The notes beneath the pieces are model-generated. The model was given only the letters and a program-made list of their open reading frames with translations, searched no databases and had not been told where the DNA came from. Shown here piece after piece: positions 8,108-16,192 of a DNA stretch of 64,000 nt (the first letter of the stretch is position 1; every line of letters begins with the position of its first letter). Made by a program: the position numbers and the translations under genes. The stretch comes from Bin87 sp965221295 (GTDB lineage Bacteria > Chloroflexota > Dehalococcoidia > Lucifugimonadales > UBA3495): NCBI GenBank assembly GCA_965221295.1, contig OZ244879.1, forward strand, positions 372,001 through 436,000, in the 5' to 3' direction.

Positions 8108-9283
8108 ATGGCCAGCGCCACGCCTAGGGAACGGGACATCGCAATCGTAGGGGTAGCCGAGTCTGACGTGATGGGCACAGTGCCCGACAAGTCGTCGTTG
8201 CAGCACCACGCCGAGGCCGCTCATAACGCCTTGGCCGACGCCGGGCTCGCGATGTCCGATGTCAACGGCCTCATGACGGCAGGCTTCAGCACCTTGGTGA
8301 CTGCCGAGTACTTCGGCTTGCAGCCCTCCTTCACGGATAACACGTCCGTGGGTGGTTCATCGTTCGTGATCCACGTCGCCCATGCCGCCGCCGCGATCAG
8401 AGCGGGATATTGCGACACCGTCCTGATCACCCATGGGCAGGCCGGCCGCTCCACCCGCGTTGCCGTGCCGCCGGACCGCAACCTTCCCGTGGCGCAATAC
8501 GAAACGCCATACGGGATGATCGGACAACCCATCAACTACGCGATGGCCTGCACCAGGTACATGCACGAATACGGCGAGGAACGCACGCGGCAGGCTCTGG
8601 CCGAAATCGCGGTGTCCACCCGCAAGTGGGCCAACCTGAACCCCGTTGCCTACATGCACGAAACGCCGATGTCCTTCGACGATTACCATAACTCTCGCTG
8701 GGTGGCTTGGCCGTTCCACCTGTTCGACTGCTGCCTGGTTACGGACTCCGGAGCCGCCATCATCGTGACCACCGCAGAGAAAGCGGCGAACTGCCGCAAG
8801 GAACCCGTTTGGGTACTGGGGGCCGCCGAGGGTCACGACCACAACCTCATCAGCTTCATGCCCAACCATACGTCCACCTGGTCCCGGGAAACCGGCCCCA
8901 AATCCCTGGACCGAGCGGGTCTCACCCACGGCGACATTGACCACACGATGATCTACGACTCCTTCACCTACACCACGCTGGTGACCCTTGAGGGTCTGGG
9001 CTTCTGCGGCCCCGGCGAGGGTCCAGATTTCGTGGCCGACCAGCGCACCGCGCCCGGCGGCGCATTCCCGCTGAACACCAACGGCGGTGGGCTGTCCTAC
9101 TCGCATCCGGGGATGTACGGCAGCTTCCTGCTGGTGGAAGCCGTCCGCCAACTGCGCGGAGAGTGTGGCGACCGCCAGGTGTACCGCAAGGGATCCACTG
9201 ACCAACCCGCGGCCACGAGCATCGTCAACGGAACCGGAGGGTCTCTGTCGTCAACCGGAACGGTAGTGTTGGCGACCGGTTAG
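8108..9283 (+). CDS. Thiolase-fold protein (SCP-x/acetyl-CoA acetyltransferase-like), nucleophile Cys absent
   Basis: 391 aa, full-length thiolase superfamily fold: N-terminal DIAIVGVAESDV, the region TSVGGSSFVIHVAHAAAAI, and the C-terminal GGGLSYSHPGMYG with its conserved His. Where classical thiolases have the acylated Cys (S-x-C-A-S-G), this protein has SVGGSS, so it cannot perform the usual Claisen chemistry through a Cys thioester. Such Cys-less members are common next to steroid or lipid degradation genes and often work with a DUF35 OB-fold partner. No DUF35 gene is adjacent here. ATG 8108 is preceded by GGGAG at 8096-8100; longer upstream starts are not supported. Confidence 0.85.
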   Translation: MASATPRERDIAIVGVAESDVMGTVPDKSSLQHHAEAAHNALADAGLAMSDVNGLMTAGFSTLVTAEYFGLQPSFTDNTSVGGSSFVIHVAHAAAAIRAGYCDTVLITHGQAGRSTRVAVPPDRNLPVAQYETPYGMIGQPINYAMACTRYMHEYGEERTRQALAEIAVSTRKWANLNPVAYMHETPMSFDDYHNSRWVAWPFHLFDCCLVTDSGAAIIVTTAEKAANCRKEPVWVLGAAEGHDHNLISFMPNHTSTWSRETGPKSLDRAGLTHGDIDHTMIYDSFTYTTLVTLEGLGFCGPGEGPDFVADQRTAPGGAFPLNTNGGGLSYSHPGMYGSFLLVEAVRQLRGECGDRQVYRKGSTDQPAATSIVNGTGGSLSSTGTVVLATG

Positions 9284-9320
9284 GCTGTTCGCAGCTCAGC
9301 CGCCGGCGGTTGTAGTAAAA

Positions 9321-9797
9321 TTGGAACCGCTGCGAAGCATCGCCGAACGCTACTGGATCGTCTATTATCTGGTGTACGCTGCGTCAGTAGGGCTCGGGGC
9401 ATGGCGATATCGGCCACTACAGGAATCCGGCAGGGACGAACTGTACGCGTTGGTCGCCATCTTCGCTCTGGCTGCCGGCGTCGCCTTGCTGGTAGCAATT
9501 CTGCTGGAGGTCATTGGTCGCATGGTACTGCTAATTCCGGCTGAAATAAAACGACTCAAAGAACTGGGTCGCAAGGAAGGGCGTCAAGAAGGCCGCCAGG
9601 AAGGGCGTCAAGAAGGGCGTCAAGAAGGGCGTCAAGAAGGTCGCGAGGAAGGCCGAGAGGAAGGGCGCAAGGAGGAGCGGCAGCGTATCGCTCACCTCCT
9701 GCAACGGCTCGGCGCGCGCCAGGACGGTTCTCCGCAGATCACCCTGACCCCGGACGACTTGAATCTTCTAATGGGAGCGAACGACGACGATCTCTAA
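9321..9797 (+). CDS. Small membrane protein with charged RQEG repeats
   Basis: 158 aa. Two hydrophobic segments (about residues 12-28 and 44-70) are followed by a highly charged helix built on four-residue repeats (RQEG x5, REEG x2, then RKEERQRI), encoded by 12-bp repeats such as GGGCGTCAAGAA. The C-terminal tail (LTPDDLNLLMGANDDDL) is acidic. The predicted form is a membrane-anchored long alpha helix or coiled coil; I recognise no function. The TTG at 9321 is the only early start and has no clear ribosome-binding site. TAAAAT at 9316-9321 could be a -10, which would leave almost no leader. A partial second copy follows immediately. Confidence 0.6.
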   Translation: MEPLRSIAERYWIVYYLVYAASVGLGAWRYRPLQESGRDELYALVAIFALAAGVALLVAILLEVIGRMVLLIPAEIKRLKELGRKEGRQEGRQEGRQEGRQEGRQEGREEGREEGRKEERQRIAHLLQRLGARQDGSPQITLTPDDLNLLMGANDDDL

Positions 9798-10128
9798 CGC
9801 GGACGAACTGTATGCGTTGGTCGCCATCTTCGCTCTGGCTGCCGGCGTCGCCTTGCTGGTAGCAATTCTGCTGGAGGTCATTGGTCGCATGGTACTGCTA
9901 ATTCCGGCTGAAATAAAACGACTCAAAGAACTGGGTCGCAAGGAAGGGCGTCAAGAAGGCCGCCAGGAAGGGCGTCAAGAAGGTCGCGAGGAAGGGCGCA
10001 AGGAGGAGCGGCAGCGTATCGCTCAACTCCTGCAACGGCTCGGCGCGCGCCAGGACGGTTCTCCGCAGATCACCCTGACCCCGGACGTCTTGAATCTTCT
10101 AATGGGAGCGAACGACGACGATCTCTAG
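9434..10128 (+). repeat. Tandem duplication of the RQEG membrane gene (two near-identical units)
   Basis: DNA from 9434 (GGACGAACTGTA) to the stop at 9797 is repeated from 9801 to 10128 with only a handful of substitutions. Copy 1 is 364 bp and copy 2 is 328 bp. The 36-bp difference equals three 12-bp repeat units lost or gained inside the RQEG tract. Few differences imply a recent event. Confidence 0.9.
9817..10128 (+). CDS. Truncated second copy of the RQEG membrane protein
   Basis: 103 aa from TTG 9817. It is identical over most of its length to the C-terminal two thirds of the preceding protein but lacks its first membrane segment. It retains the second hydrophobic segment, a shorter repeat tract (RQEG x3, REEG x1) and the acidic tail. 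Substitutions visible include His to Gln in the helix and Asp to Val near the tail. No convincing start signal is present, so it may be a duplication relic or be translated by coupling from copy 1. ychF begins one base after its stop codon. Confidence 0.45.
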   Translation: MVAIFALAAGVALLVAILLEVIGRMVLLIPAEIKRLKELGRKEGRQEGRQEGRQEGREEGRKEERQRIAQLLQRLGARQDGSPQITLTPDVLNLLMGANDDDL

Positions 10129-10129
10129 C

Positions 10130-11221
10130 ATGGAAACTGTCATCATCGGCCTGCCTCAATCGGGCAAAACCACGCTGTTCAACGCGCTGACCCTGGGCAA
10201 ATCGGACGCATCCGGCGCATCCGGCTCGGCAACCGAAATGCACATGGGAGTGGTCAAGGTTCCCGACCAGCGCCTGGACGCTCTGGCCAGCGTATACAAC
10301 CCCAAGAAGGTGGTCCCGGCGGAAATCCGTTACATCGACCTGCCCGGCCCTGAGTCAATGGCGAAATCCCAGGGCATCAGCGGGCGTTACCGCAACATCC
10401 TCCAATCTGCCACCGCTTTTCTGGTGGTGGTGCGAGCGTTCGCCAACGAAGCCGTGCCGCATCCCAGTGGGGACGTTGACCCGGCCCGGGACCTGGAAAC
10501 CATGCTGAACGAGCTGGCCTTCGCCGACCTTGAGGTTCTGGAGAGGGCCTCAACCCGACTGGCTGATCAGATGAACAAGACCAAGGCAGCCGAACGTCCC
10601 GCCGCAATTCGCCACAAGGATGTGGTCGACAAGACGCGCAAGAACCTGGAGGATGGCATCCCGGTTCGGATCCAGGAATTCACCGACTCAGAGCGGGCTA
10701 TACTGGTCAACTACCAGTTGCTAACCGACAAGCAGGTCATTGCCGTGTTCAATGTCGATGAAGGGGCTGACGACCTGCATGTCGACGAGTTGGGACTGGA
10801 CCTGGAACTGATCCGCGGCGTCGGAGAGGTCAGCATCTGTGCGCGCACCGAGGCCGAATTGGGCATGATGGATCCGGACGAGGCCGCCGAGTTTCGGGCC
10901 GACCTGGAATTGGGAGAATCAGCGACCAGTCAGGTAATCAAAGCCAGCTACGACACCTTGGGCCTGGTGTCGTTCCTCACCGTCGGACCCGACGAGGTGC
11001 GGGCGTGGAGTGTTCCCGGAGGCATTCCGGCAGTGGATGCCGCCGGCGTGATCCATACCGATTTCACCCGTGGTTTCATCCGCGCCGAGGTGATCGCCTA
11101 CGACGACTTCTGCGCCTGCGGGGGCATGGCCCAGGGCCGCAAGGGGGGACTCTTACGCTCCGAGGGCAAAACCTACCCAGTGCGCGATGGCGACATCATC
11201 AACTTCCTGGTCAACACCTGA
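10130..11221 (+). CDS. ychF: YchF/OLA1-type Obg-like ATPase
   Basis: 363 aa, P-loop ATPase of the Obg-HflX superfamily that associates with ribosomes. The P-loop is GLPQSGKT (residues 7-14) and the G3 region is DLPG. The specificity motif is NVDE, the NxxE form linked in this family to ATP rather than GTP preference. The C-terminal TGS domain is strongly conserved (FLTVGPDEVRAW, GFIRAEVIAYDDF, GKTYPVRDGDIINFLVN). The N-terminal half is more divergent than usual: the switch region ESMAKSQGISGRYRN replaces the typical GASxGEGLGN. The ATG is one base after the RQEG copy, and the stop overlaps the next start (TGATG). Confidence 0.92.
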   Translation: METVIIGLPQSGKTTLFNALTLGKSDASGASGSATEMHMGVVKVPDQRLDALASVYNPKKVVPAEIRYIDLPGPESMAKSQGISGRYRNILQSATAFLVVVRAFANEAVPHPSGDVDPARDLETMLNELAFADLEVLERASTRLADQMNKTKAAERPAAIRHKDVVDKTRKNLEDGIPVRIQEFTDSERAILVNYQLLTDKQVIAVFNVDEGADDLHVDELGLDLELIRGVGEVSICARTEAELGMMDPDEAAEFRADLELGESATSQVIKASYDTLGLVSFLTVGPDEVRAWSVPGGIPAVDAAGVIHTDFTRGFIRAEVIAYDDFCACGGMAQGRKGGLLRSEGKTYPVRDGDIINFLVNT

Positions 11222-11727
11222 TGATCGAAATCCATCTGTACCGTTCCAGAGACTACGAAGCCGTGCGGGAAGTATTCAGCCACGCGCAGGACGACTTCGT
11301 CCAAAGCTATCTGCACTCAGACTCAGATCGGCGAGAGTTCAGCGATTACGTCGTGGGCGCCCTTGCCCGCGACCTGGCCGACATACAACGCAGTTACCTG
11401 GAGCATCCCGGCAGTAATTTCTGGGTGGCCGATCAGGACGGCGGGATGGTAGGCTGCATCGGAGCGTATCAGCGCAGCCACGAGGAAGCCGAGATCCGCC
11501 GGCTGGCGGTGCGCCGCGACGCCCGGCGCTTGGGCATCGCCTCGCAATTGCTGGACCAAGCCGAGGAGTTCTGCCGCGACTACGGCTACGCGCGTACCAT
11601 CGCGTGGACATATAATCACATGCCCGGCGCCATCGCCTTTCTGCGCAACCGAGGTTACCGGGAAATCGAGGAACACGCCTTTCCCCACACCAGTCTCACG
11701 TTGTACCTTTACGCCCTGGACTTGTAG
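11221..11727 (+). CDS. GNAT-family N-acetyltransferase
   Basis: 168 aa with the GNAT core: motif A RRLAVRRDARRLGIASQLL (acetyl-CoA pyrophosphate loop RRxGIA) and motif B around NHMPGAIAFLRNRGYRE. The acceptor substrate cannot be deduced. ATG 11221 shares one base with the ychF stop codon (TGATG), so translation is probably coupled to ychF. Longer upstream frames overlap ychF and are not supported. Confidence 0.85.
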   Translation: MIEIHLYRSRDYEAVREVFSHAQDDFVQSYLHSDSDRREFSDYVVGALARDLADIQRSYLEHPGSNFWVADQDGGMVGCIGAYQRSHEEAEIRRLAVRRDARRLGIASQLLDQAEEFCRDYGYARTIAWTYNHMPGAIAFLRNRGYREIEEHAFPHTSLTLYLYALDL

Positions 11728-11879
11728 GCCGCGTCTTTGGTCCAACAAGCCCCTGCCATCACGAGGGCGCCGGCTAGATTCCGTTGAACGATCGGTCGAT
11801 GAGGGGGCGAAGGGCACGCTTCGTTGCTCCCCGTGGCGCCGCGCCTACCGCAGCGCTCTGCCCGACAATCGTAACTGAG

Positions 11880-11908
11880 TTGACAGAATCGGACATCGCA
11901 GATAGTAT
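11880..11908 (+). promoter_or_regulatory. mtnA: Promoter of the SAM-riboswitch transcript
   Basis: A consensus -35 TTGACA (11880-11885), a 17-bp spacer, and -10 TAGTAT (11903-11908). Predicted start is around 11915, about 28 nt before the first riboswitch helix. Confidence 0.75.
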
Positions 11909-11942
11909 AAACAACGATTAACAACCGGATACGCTTCTGGAA

Positions 11943-12070
11943 CCCTTATCCAGACAGGCGGAGGGAACGGCCCTGTGAAGCCTGGCAACCAATCCCCCTC
12001 ACCCGGCGGGATCAGGTGCTAAATCCGGCGTCCCGCGACACCAACCTCGCGGCATGACGAAAGATGAGGG
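11943..12070 (+). promoter_or_regulatory. SAM-I (S-box) riboswitch
   Basis: All conserved S-box blocks occur in order: CTTATCCAGA, GGAGGGA, GGCCCTGTGAAGCCTGGCAA, GGTGCTAA and AAAGATGAGG. Helix P1 closes by pairing CCCTTATC (11943-11950) with GATGAGGG (12063-12070), 8 bp with one G-U. The 3' P1 strand region GGGAG (12069-12073) can instead pair with CTCCC (12091-12095), the 5' arm of the following terminator. Binding of S-adenosylmethionine should therefore release the terminator and switch the operon off. The genes downstream recycle methylthioadenosine and S-adenosylhomocysteine and make SAM, matching the ligand. Confidence 0.95.
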
Positions 12071-12086
12071 GAGTACTGTCTTCATG

Positions 12087-12118
12087 GGCTCTCCCGGTAG
12101 GGGTGAGCCTTTTTCTTT
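12087..12118 (+). terminator. Riboswitch-controlled intrinsic terminator
   Basis: GGCTC at 12087-12091 pairs with GAGCC at 12105-12109, with further C/G pairs inside. TTTTTCTTT follows at 12110-12118. It lies 17 nt after riboswitch helix P1 and about 105 nt before the mtnA start: a typical expression platform. Confidence 0.88.
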
Positions 12119-12222
12119 GCGCCATTGCCGCCGACGCGACAGCGCTTTCCCTAATGCGCTTTCCTTGATGCGAAGCGCGGATGTACGCAGCGTATTCCAC
12201 CACATGCCGGGTAACCGGGGTC

Positions 12223-13266
12223 ATGAGCGAAATTAGACCTATCAACTGGACAGGCAGCAGCATCCAATTGCTCGACCAGACACTGCTGCCCCATGAGCGC
12301 GCCATAGTCAACATCACCGACTATCGTTCGGCCGCCTCGGCCATCACTGAGATGCGGGTGCGCGGCGCTCCTGCCATCGGCGTTACCGCCGCCTACGCAA
12401 TGGTCCTCGCCGCCGCGGAGTTGCAATCTCGCGAGCGCGACCATTTCATCGGAGCCCTGCGGCAGGCCGGCGCCCACGTTGCCGCCGCCCGACCCACCGC
12501 CGTCAACTTGGGTTGGGCTGTCCGTCGGATGCTCAGGGTGGCTGACTCGGAACCCGATCCCGGCAGTATCCTACCTCGCTTGGAAGCGGAAGCCCGCCGG
12601 ATCCAGGAAGAAGACGAGAGCGTCAATCGCCGTATCGGGGAGAACGGCCGTTCATTGATGCCGCCCGACGGTCAAGGGGTACTGACCCACTGCAACACCG
12701 GGGCCTTGGCCACGTCGGCGTTTGGCACCGCATTGGGTGTCATCCGGGCCGGTTGGGAAGCCGGGGGACGATTCCGGGTATTCAACACGGAGACTCGCCC
12801 CTGGCTGCAAGGGGCGCGTCTTACTTCCTGGGAGTTCCAGCAACTTGGGATTCCCGCTACGCTGGTGGCAGACTCCGCTGCGGGAATCCTGATGCAGCGT
12901 GGCGATGTGTCCTGCGTAATCACCGGAGCCGACCGCATCGCTGCCAACGGAGATACGGCCAACAAGATTGGCACGTACTCGCTGGCTGTGCTGGCCCACG
13001 AAAACGGAATTCCCTTCTACATCGCCGCTCCCACCAGCACCGTGGATCTCGCTGTGACCAGCGGCGCAGACATCGCCATCGAAGAACGTCCCGAGCGTGA
13101 AGTTACAGGCTACGGCAATACGCTGACAGCGCCCCAGGGCACTGCGGCGTTCAACCCGGCCTTTGACGTAACGCCCCATCGCTACATCACGGGCATCGTA
13201 ACCGAAACCACAGTTTGCCGGCCGCCCTATACCCAATCCCTACGGCAAGTCGTGGACGCGGCCTGA
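12223..13266 (+). CDS. mtnA: S-methyl-5-thioribose-1-phosphate isomerase
   Basis: 347 aa. Converts methylthioribose-1-phosphate to methylthioribulose-1-phosphate in methionine salvage. Family motifs are RGAPAIGV, the catalytic Cys157 in THCNTGALAT, and the catalytic Asp237 in ITGADRIAANGD followed by NKIGTYS; spacing matches the eIF2B-like isomerase family. ATG 12223 (MSEIRP) was chosen as the family-length start; an ATG at 12181 would add 14 atypical residues, and neither has a strong ribosome-binding site. It is the first gene after the SAM-I riboswitch. MtnP, which makes its ultimate substrate in the phosphorylase version of the pathway, is two genes downstream. Confidence 0.95.
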   Translation: MSEIRPINWTGSSIQLLDQTLLPHERAIVNITDYRSAASAITEMRVRGAPAIGVTAAYAMVLAAAELQSRERDHFIGALRQAGAHVAAARPTAVNLGWAVRRMLRVADSEPDPGSILPRLEAEARRIQEEDESVNRRIGENGRSLMPPDGQGVLTHCNTGALATSAFGTALGVIRAGWEAGGRFRVFNTETRPWLQGARLTSWEFQQLGIPATLVADSAAGILMQRGDVSCVITGADRIAANGDTANKIGTYSLAVLAHENGIPFYIAAPTSTVDLAVTSGADIAIEERPEREVTGYGNTLTAPQGTAAFNPAFDVTPHRYITGIVTETTVCRPPYTQSLRQVVDAA

Positions 13267-13316
13267 AGCCGAGACCGTCAATCGCAAATCATGATTTCCA
13301 TCCAGACAGGTTGACC

Positions 13317-14438
13317 GTGCACATCGATCCGCAATCCCGCCGCCGCATCGCCCGCACCGGACTGACGGCGCATGACCCAGCGCAGGCCTGTCCCGGATTC
13401 ACGCTCTACGCCCCCATGTCGGGCAATGGCGAGGTGTACCTGCTGAACGCCGACGGGGAGGTCGCCCACCAATGGCAGATGCCTTATCCGCCTGGCTTGT
13501 ACGGCTACCTACTGCCGAATGGCAACCTGTTCTACGGCGGCAAGGTTCGGGATGACGGAGGTTGGGACCTATTCGAAGGCTTCAAGCGATTCAAGGGCGG
13601 CGTGATGCTGGAAGCCGATTGGGACGGCAACATCCTCTGGGAACATCGCGACCCGTATCACCACCACGACGCCCGACGCACCGATTCCGGCGGCTGTCTC
13701 TACATGACGGTGGAGCGGATGGACGACGCTGCCGCGGCTCGGATCCGGGGCGGTCAGCCGGGCTCCGACGCCCGCGACGAAGCTACTGGGATGTGGTGCG
13801 ACGCGCTGGTTGAGGTGGACGCCGCCGGCAACCGCATCTGGGAATGGCGCGCCGCCGAGCATCTCGACCCCGAACGCCACGTCATCACCTTCAACGACCT
13901 TCGGGACGAATGGAGCCACGGCAATACCGTGGTTCCGTTACCCGCTACAGCCGCATCCGGTGAACGGGTAATGTTCAGCTTCCGCAACGTCTCCACCGTG
14001 GGCATCATCGACAAGGCCACCGGCGATTTGCAGTGGCAGCTGGGCGACGACATCCTCGCCCAGCAACACGATCCGTCCCTGCTGGACAACGGCAACGTTC
14101 TGATCTACGACAACGGCTCCCACAGCCGCCACAATCCGATGCCCGCCTCCAGAGTCATCGAGGTTGACCCGGCGACCAACGAAATCGTATGGGAGTATCG
14201 AGACAACCCGCCCTTCAACTTCTTCAGCGCCTACATCTCCGGCGCTCGCCGCCTTCCCAACGGCAACACCCTGATCACCGAAGGGCACTTCGGCCGCATT
14301 TTCCAGGTTACGCCGGACGGACAGGTGGTATGGGAATACATCAATCCCCACTTCGCGCCCAACGAGTTGGGCTTCGATGTGAACAGCGTGTTCCGTTCCA
14401 CCCACTACCTGCCGGAACAGCTGCCGGCCTTGGGATGA
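13317..14438 (+). CDS. Arylsulfotransferase (ASST)-like beta-propeller protein
   Basis: 373 aa, rich in propeller phrases such as GEVYLLNADGEVAHQW, YLLPNGNLFYGG, QHDPSLLDNGNVLIYDNG and RRLPNGNTLITEG. These are characteristic of the ASST/PQQ-like family in which an Asp/Asn-rich loop and His residues line the central channel. No signal peptide is seen, unlike periplasmic ASSTs. GTG 13317 is preceded by ACAGG at 13306-13310; a TTG at 13311 is possible. It sits between mtnA and mtnP in the riboswitch-led cluster, so an accessory role in sulfur-compound metabolism is conceivable but not demonstrated. Alternatively it is a structural propeller of unknown function. Confidence 0.65.
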   Translation: MHIDPQSRRRIARTGLTAHDPAQACPGFTLYAPMSGNGEVYLLNADGEVAHQWQMPYPPGLYGYLLPNGNLFYGGKVRDDGGWDLFEGFKRFKGGVMLEADWDGNILWEHRDPYHHHDARRTDSGGCLYMTVERMDDAAAARIRGGQPGSDARDEATGMWCDALVEVDAAGNRIWEWRAAEHLDPERHVITFNDLRDEWSHGNTVVPLPATAASGERVMFSFRNVSTVGIIDKATGDLQWQLGDDILAQQHDPSLLDNGNVLIYDNGSHSRHNPMPASRVIEVDPATNEIVWEYRDNPPFNFFSAYISGARRLPNGNTLITEGHFGRIFQVTPDGQVVWEYINPHFAPNELGFDVNSVFRSTHYLPEQLPALG

Positions 14439-14680
14439 TCCTGTGCTAGCGCCTCAGCAAAATACAGAAACGGAAACTTGTCGCGATTTGCGCCAAGTCG
14501 CGGGTTCATGGTGGCGGCCGGGTCGCTGGACGCGGGCCACCGGGCCGACAAGGGTGAAATGCCGCATCCTTGCGGCGCGGCGTGGCAATGGCTGGAATTG
14601 ATCGCCAACTCCACATCAAGAATGGCCCAAGCCATGAACACCCTCGAACAATCTGCCAATCCGCAAAGGACATGAACGCA

Positions 14681-15568
14681 ATGCCCAACCACCCGCAGGC
14701 GGAAATCGCCATCATCGGCGGCAGCGGCCTCTACGAAATCCAGGGGTTTGCCGAAACTGCCGTGGTGGACATCGATACACCCTACGGCAAGCCCAGCGAC
14801 GCCATCACCATCGGCGAGTTTCTGAACGTGCCGGTGGCTTTTCTGCCGCGACACGGCCGGGGTCACCGCGTCAGCCCCACCGAGTTGCCCTTCAGGGCGA
14901 ACATATACGCGCTTAAAACGCTGGGCGTCAAGAAAATCGTCTCCGTCAGCGCGGTGGGCAGCCTGCGCGCCAACTTGGAGCCACAGCACATGGTGGTGCC
15001 TGATCAGTTGATTGACCGCACCCGTTCGCTGCGCTCCAGCACCTTCTTCGAGGGCGGCGTGGTCGCTCACATTTCGTTTGCCGACCCGTTCTGCCCCAAC
15101 ATGAGCGCGGTACTGGCCGAAGGCGCCCGGAACCAGGGGATTCCCACCCACCACGGCGCCACCATGGTGGTCATGGAAGGGCCGGCGTTTTCCACCAAGG
15201 CGGAATCCGAGATGTACCGAGCCTGGGGCGGCGACCTCATTGGCATGACCGCGTTGCCCGAGGCCAAGCTGGCCAGGGAAGCTGAGATCTGCTACGCAAC
15301 CATGGCATGGGTAACGGACTACGACTGCTGGCATCCGGAGCACGACGCGGTAACGGTCGATATTGTCGTGGAGAACCTGATCGCCAACGTCGCCAACAGC
15401 CGCATCATCCTGCGCCACGTCATGCCAGAACTGGCGCGACTCGGCCCCTGCGAGTGCCAAACCGCCCTGGCCAATGCCATCATCACCGACCGCAGCATGA
15501 TACCCAACGAGGCGCGTCGCCGGCTGCGCCCAATCGCCGGCGACCGGCTTGATCCACCGTCCAGTTGA
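14681..15568 (+). CDS. mtnP: 5'-methylthioadenosine phosphorylase (MTAP/PNP family)
   Basis: 295 aa trimeric-type nucleoside phosphorylase. Cleaves methylthioadenosine with phosphate to adenine and methylthioribose-1-phosphate, the MtnA substrate. Visible motifs: phosphate loop IIGGSGLYEI near the N terminus, PRHGRGH, SVSAVGSL, MEGPAFSTKAE, and GMTALPEAKLAREAEICYA with WVTDYDCWH. The MTAP-specific form of the base-binding segment (TALPEAKLARE) argues for MTA rather than guanosine, though related thioinosine phosphorylases look similar. ATG 14681 lies 10 nt after AAAGGA; ATG 14672 would be only 1 nt away. Confidence 0.93.
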   Translation: MPNHPQAEIAIIGGSGLYEIQGFAETAVVDIDTPYGKPSDAITIGEFLNVPVAFLPRHGRGHRVSPTELPFRANIYALKTLGVKKIVSVSAVGSLRANLEPQHMVVPDQLIDRTRSLRSSTFFEGGVVAHISFADPFCPNMSAVLAEGARNQGIPTHHGATMVVMEGPAFSTKAESEMYRAWGGDLIGMTALPEAKLAREAEICYATMAWVTDYDCWHPEHDAVTVDIVVENLIANVANSRIILRHVMPELARLGPCECQTALANAIITDRSMIPNEARRRLRPIAGDRLDPPSS

Positions 15569-15601
15569 CGTCAGATGCCTATTTCCCAAAATAAACCGGG
15601 T

Positions 15602-15631
15602 TTGAAATTGCAGCCACCGAACCGATATTTC
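15602..15631 (+). promoter_or_regulatory. Possible internal promoter before the rhodanese gene
   Basis: TTGAAA at 15602-15607 and TATTTC at 15626-15631, 18 bp apart, in an unusually AT-rich 117-bp gap. It would allow the rhodanese-ahcY-metK part to be expressed independently of the riboswitch. The -10 is weak. Confidence 0.3.
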
Positions 15632-15685
15632 GCGTTTTCCTTTGTATCCATTTGATCCACGCCAACATTTCAAGGAGGTAACCCA

Positions 15686-16045
15686 ATGCCACGACAGAAC
15701 CCGGGGGAACCCTACTACCGGGTCGATTCTCCCGAAGCTCTCCAAATCCTCAATGCCGACCCGGAGGGAACCGTAGTCGTTGACGTGCGACGCGACGACG
15801 AATGGGTCACGGGCCACGCAGCCGGCGCAATCCACATCAACGTTGATGAATTCATGGATCGCGTGGACGAACTCCCCGACGGCAAGAAGCTGCTGTTCAT
15901 CTGCGCTGCCGGCGTCCGCAGCGGCGTCGCCTGCGAATACGCCGCGGCCCTGGGCATCGACTCCGAGCTGCTCTACAACGTTGACGACGGCACTCCGTCG
16001 TGGATCGCCGCCGGCAACCCAACTTCCTACGGCGACGATCCGTAG
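15686..16045 (+). CDS. Single-domain rhodanese-like sulfurtransferase
   Basis: 119 aa, one rhodanese domain. The active-site loop is CAAGVRS with Cys73 as the persulfide-forming residue. Upstream motifs VVVDVRRDDEW and GHAAGAIHI are the normal CH2 signatures. It probably handles sulfane sulfur, and placement in a methionine-cycle cluster fits sulfur trafficking, but the partner is unknown. It has the best ribosome-binding site of the cluster, AAGGAGGT at 15672-15679, 6 nt before ATG, suggesting high translation. Confidence 0.9.
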   Translation: MPRQNPGEPYYRVDSPEALQILNADPEGTVVVDVRRDDEWVTGHAAGAIHINVDEFMDRVDELPDGKKLLFICAAGVRSGVACEYAAALGIDSELLYNVDDGTPSWIAAGNPTSYGDDP

Positions 16046-16192
16046 GCCACCGGCCATAACCAAACTGTAACCTCACCATCCGCGTTACCCGGCGGCCAGG
16101 ATTCCATATCGAGCGACGATGGGAAACTCCTTGAAGTCCCGCCCTTACGCAGAGCGGTGAAACGAGAAGACACCAAACGAGAGGTAAGCGAT

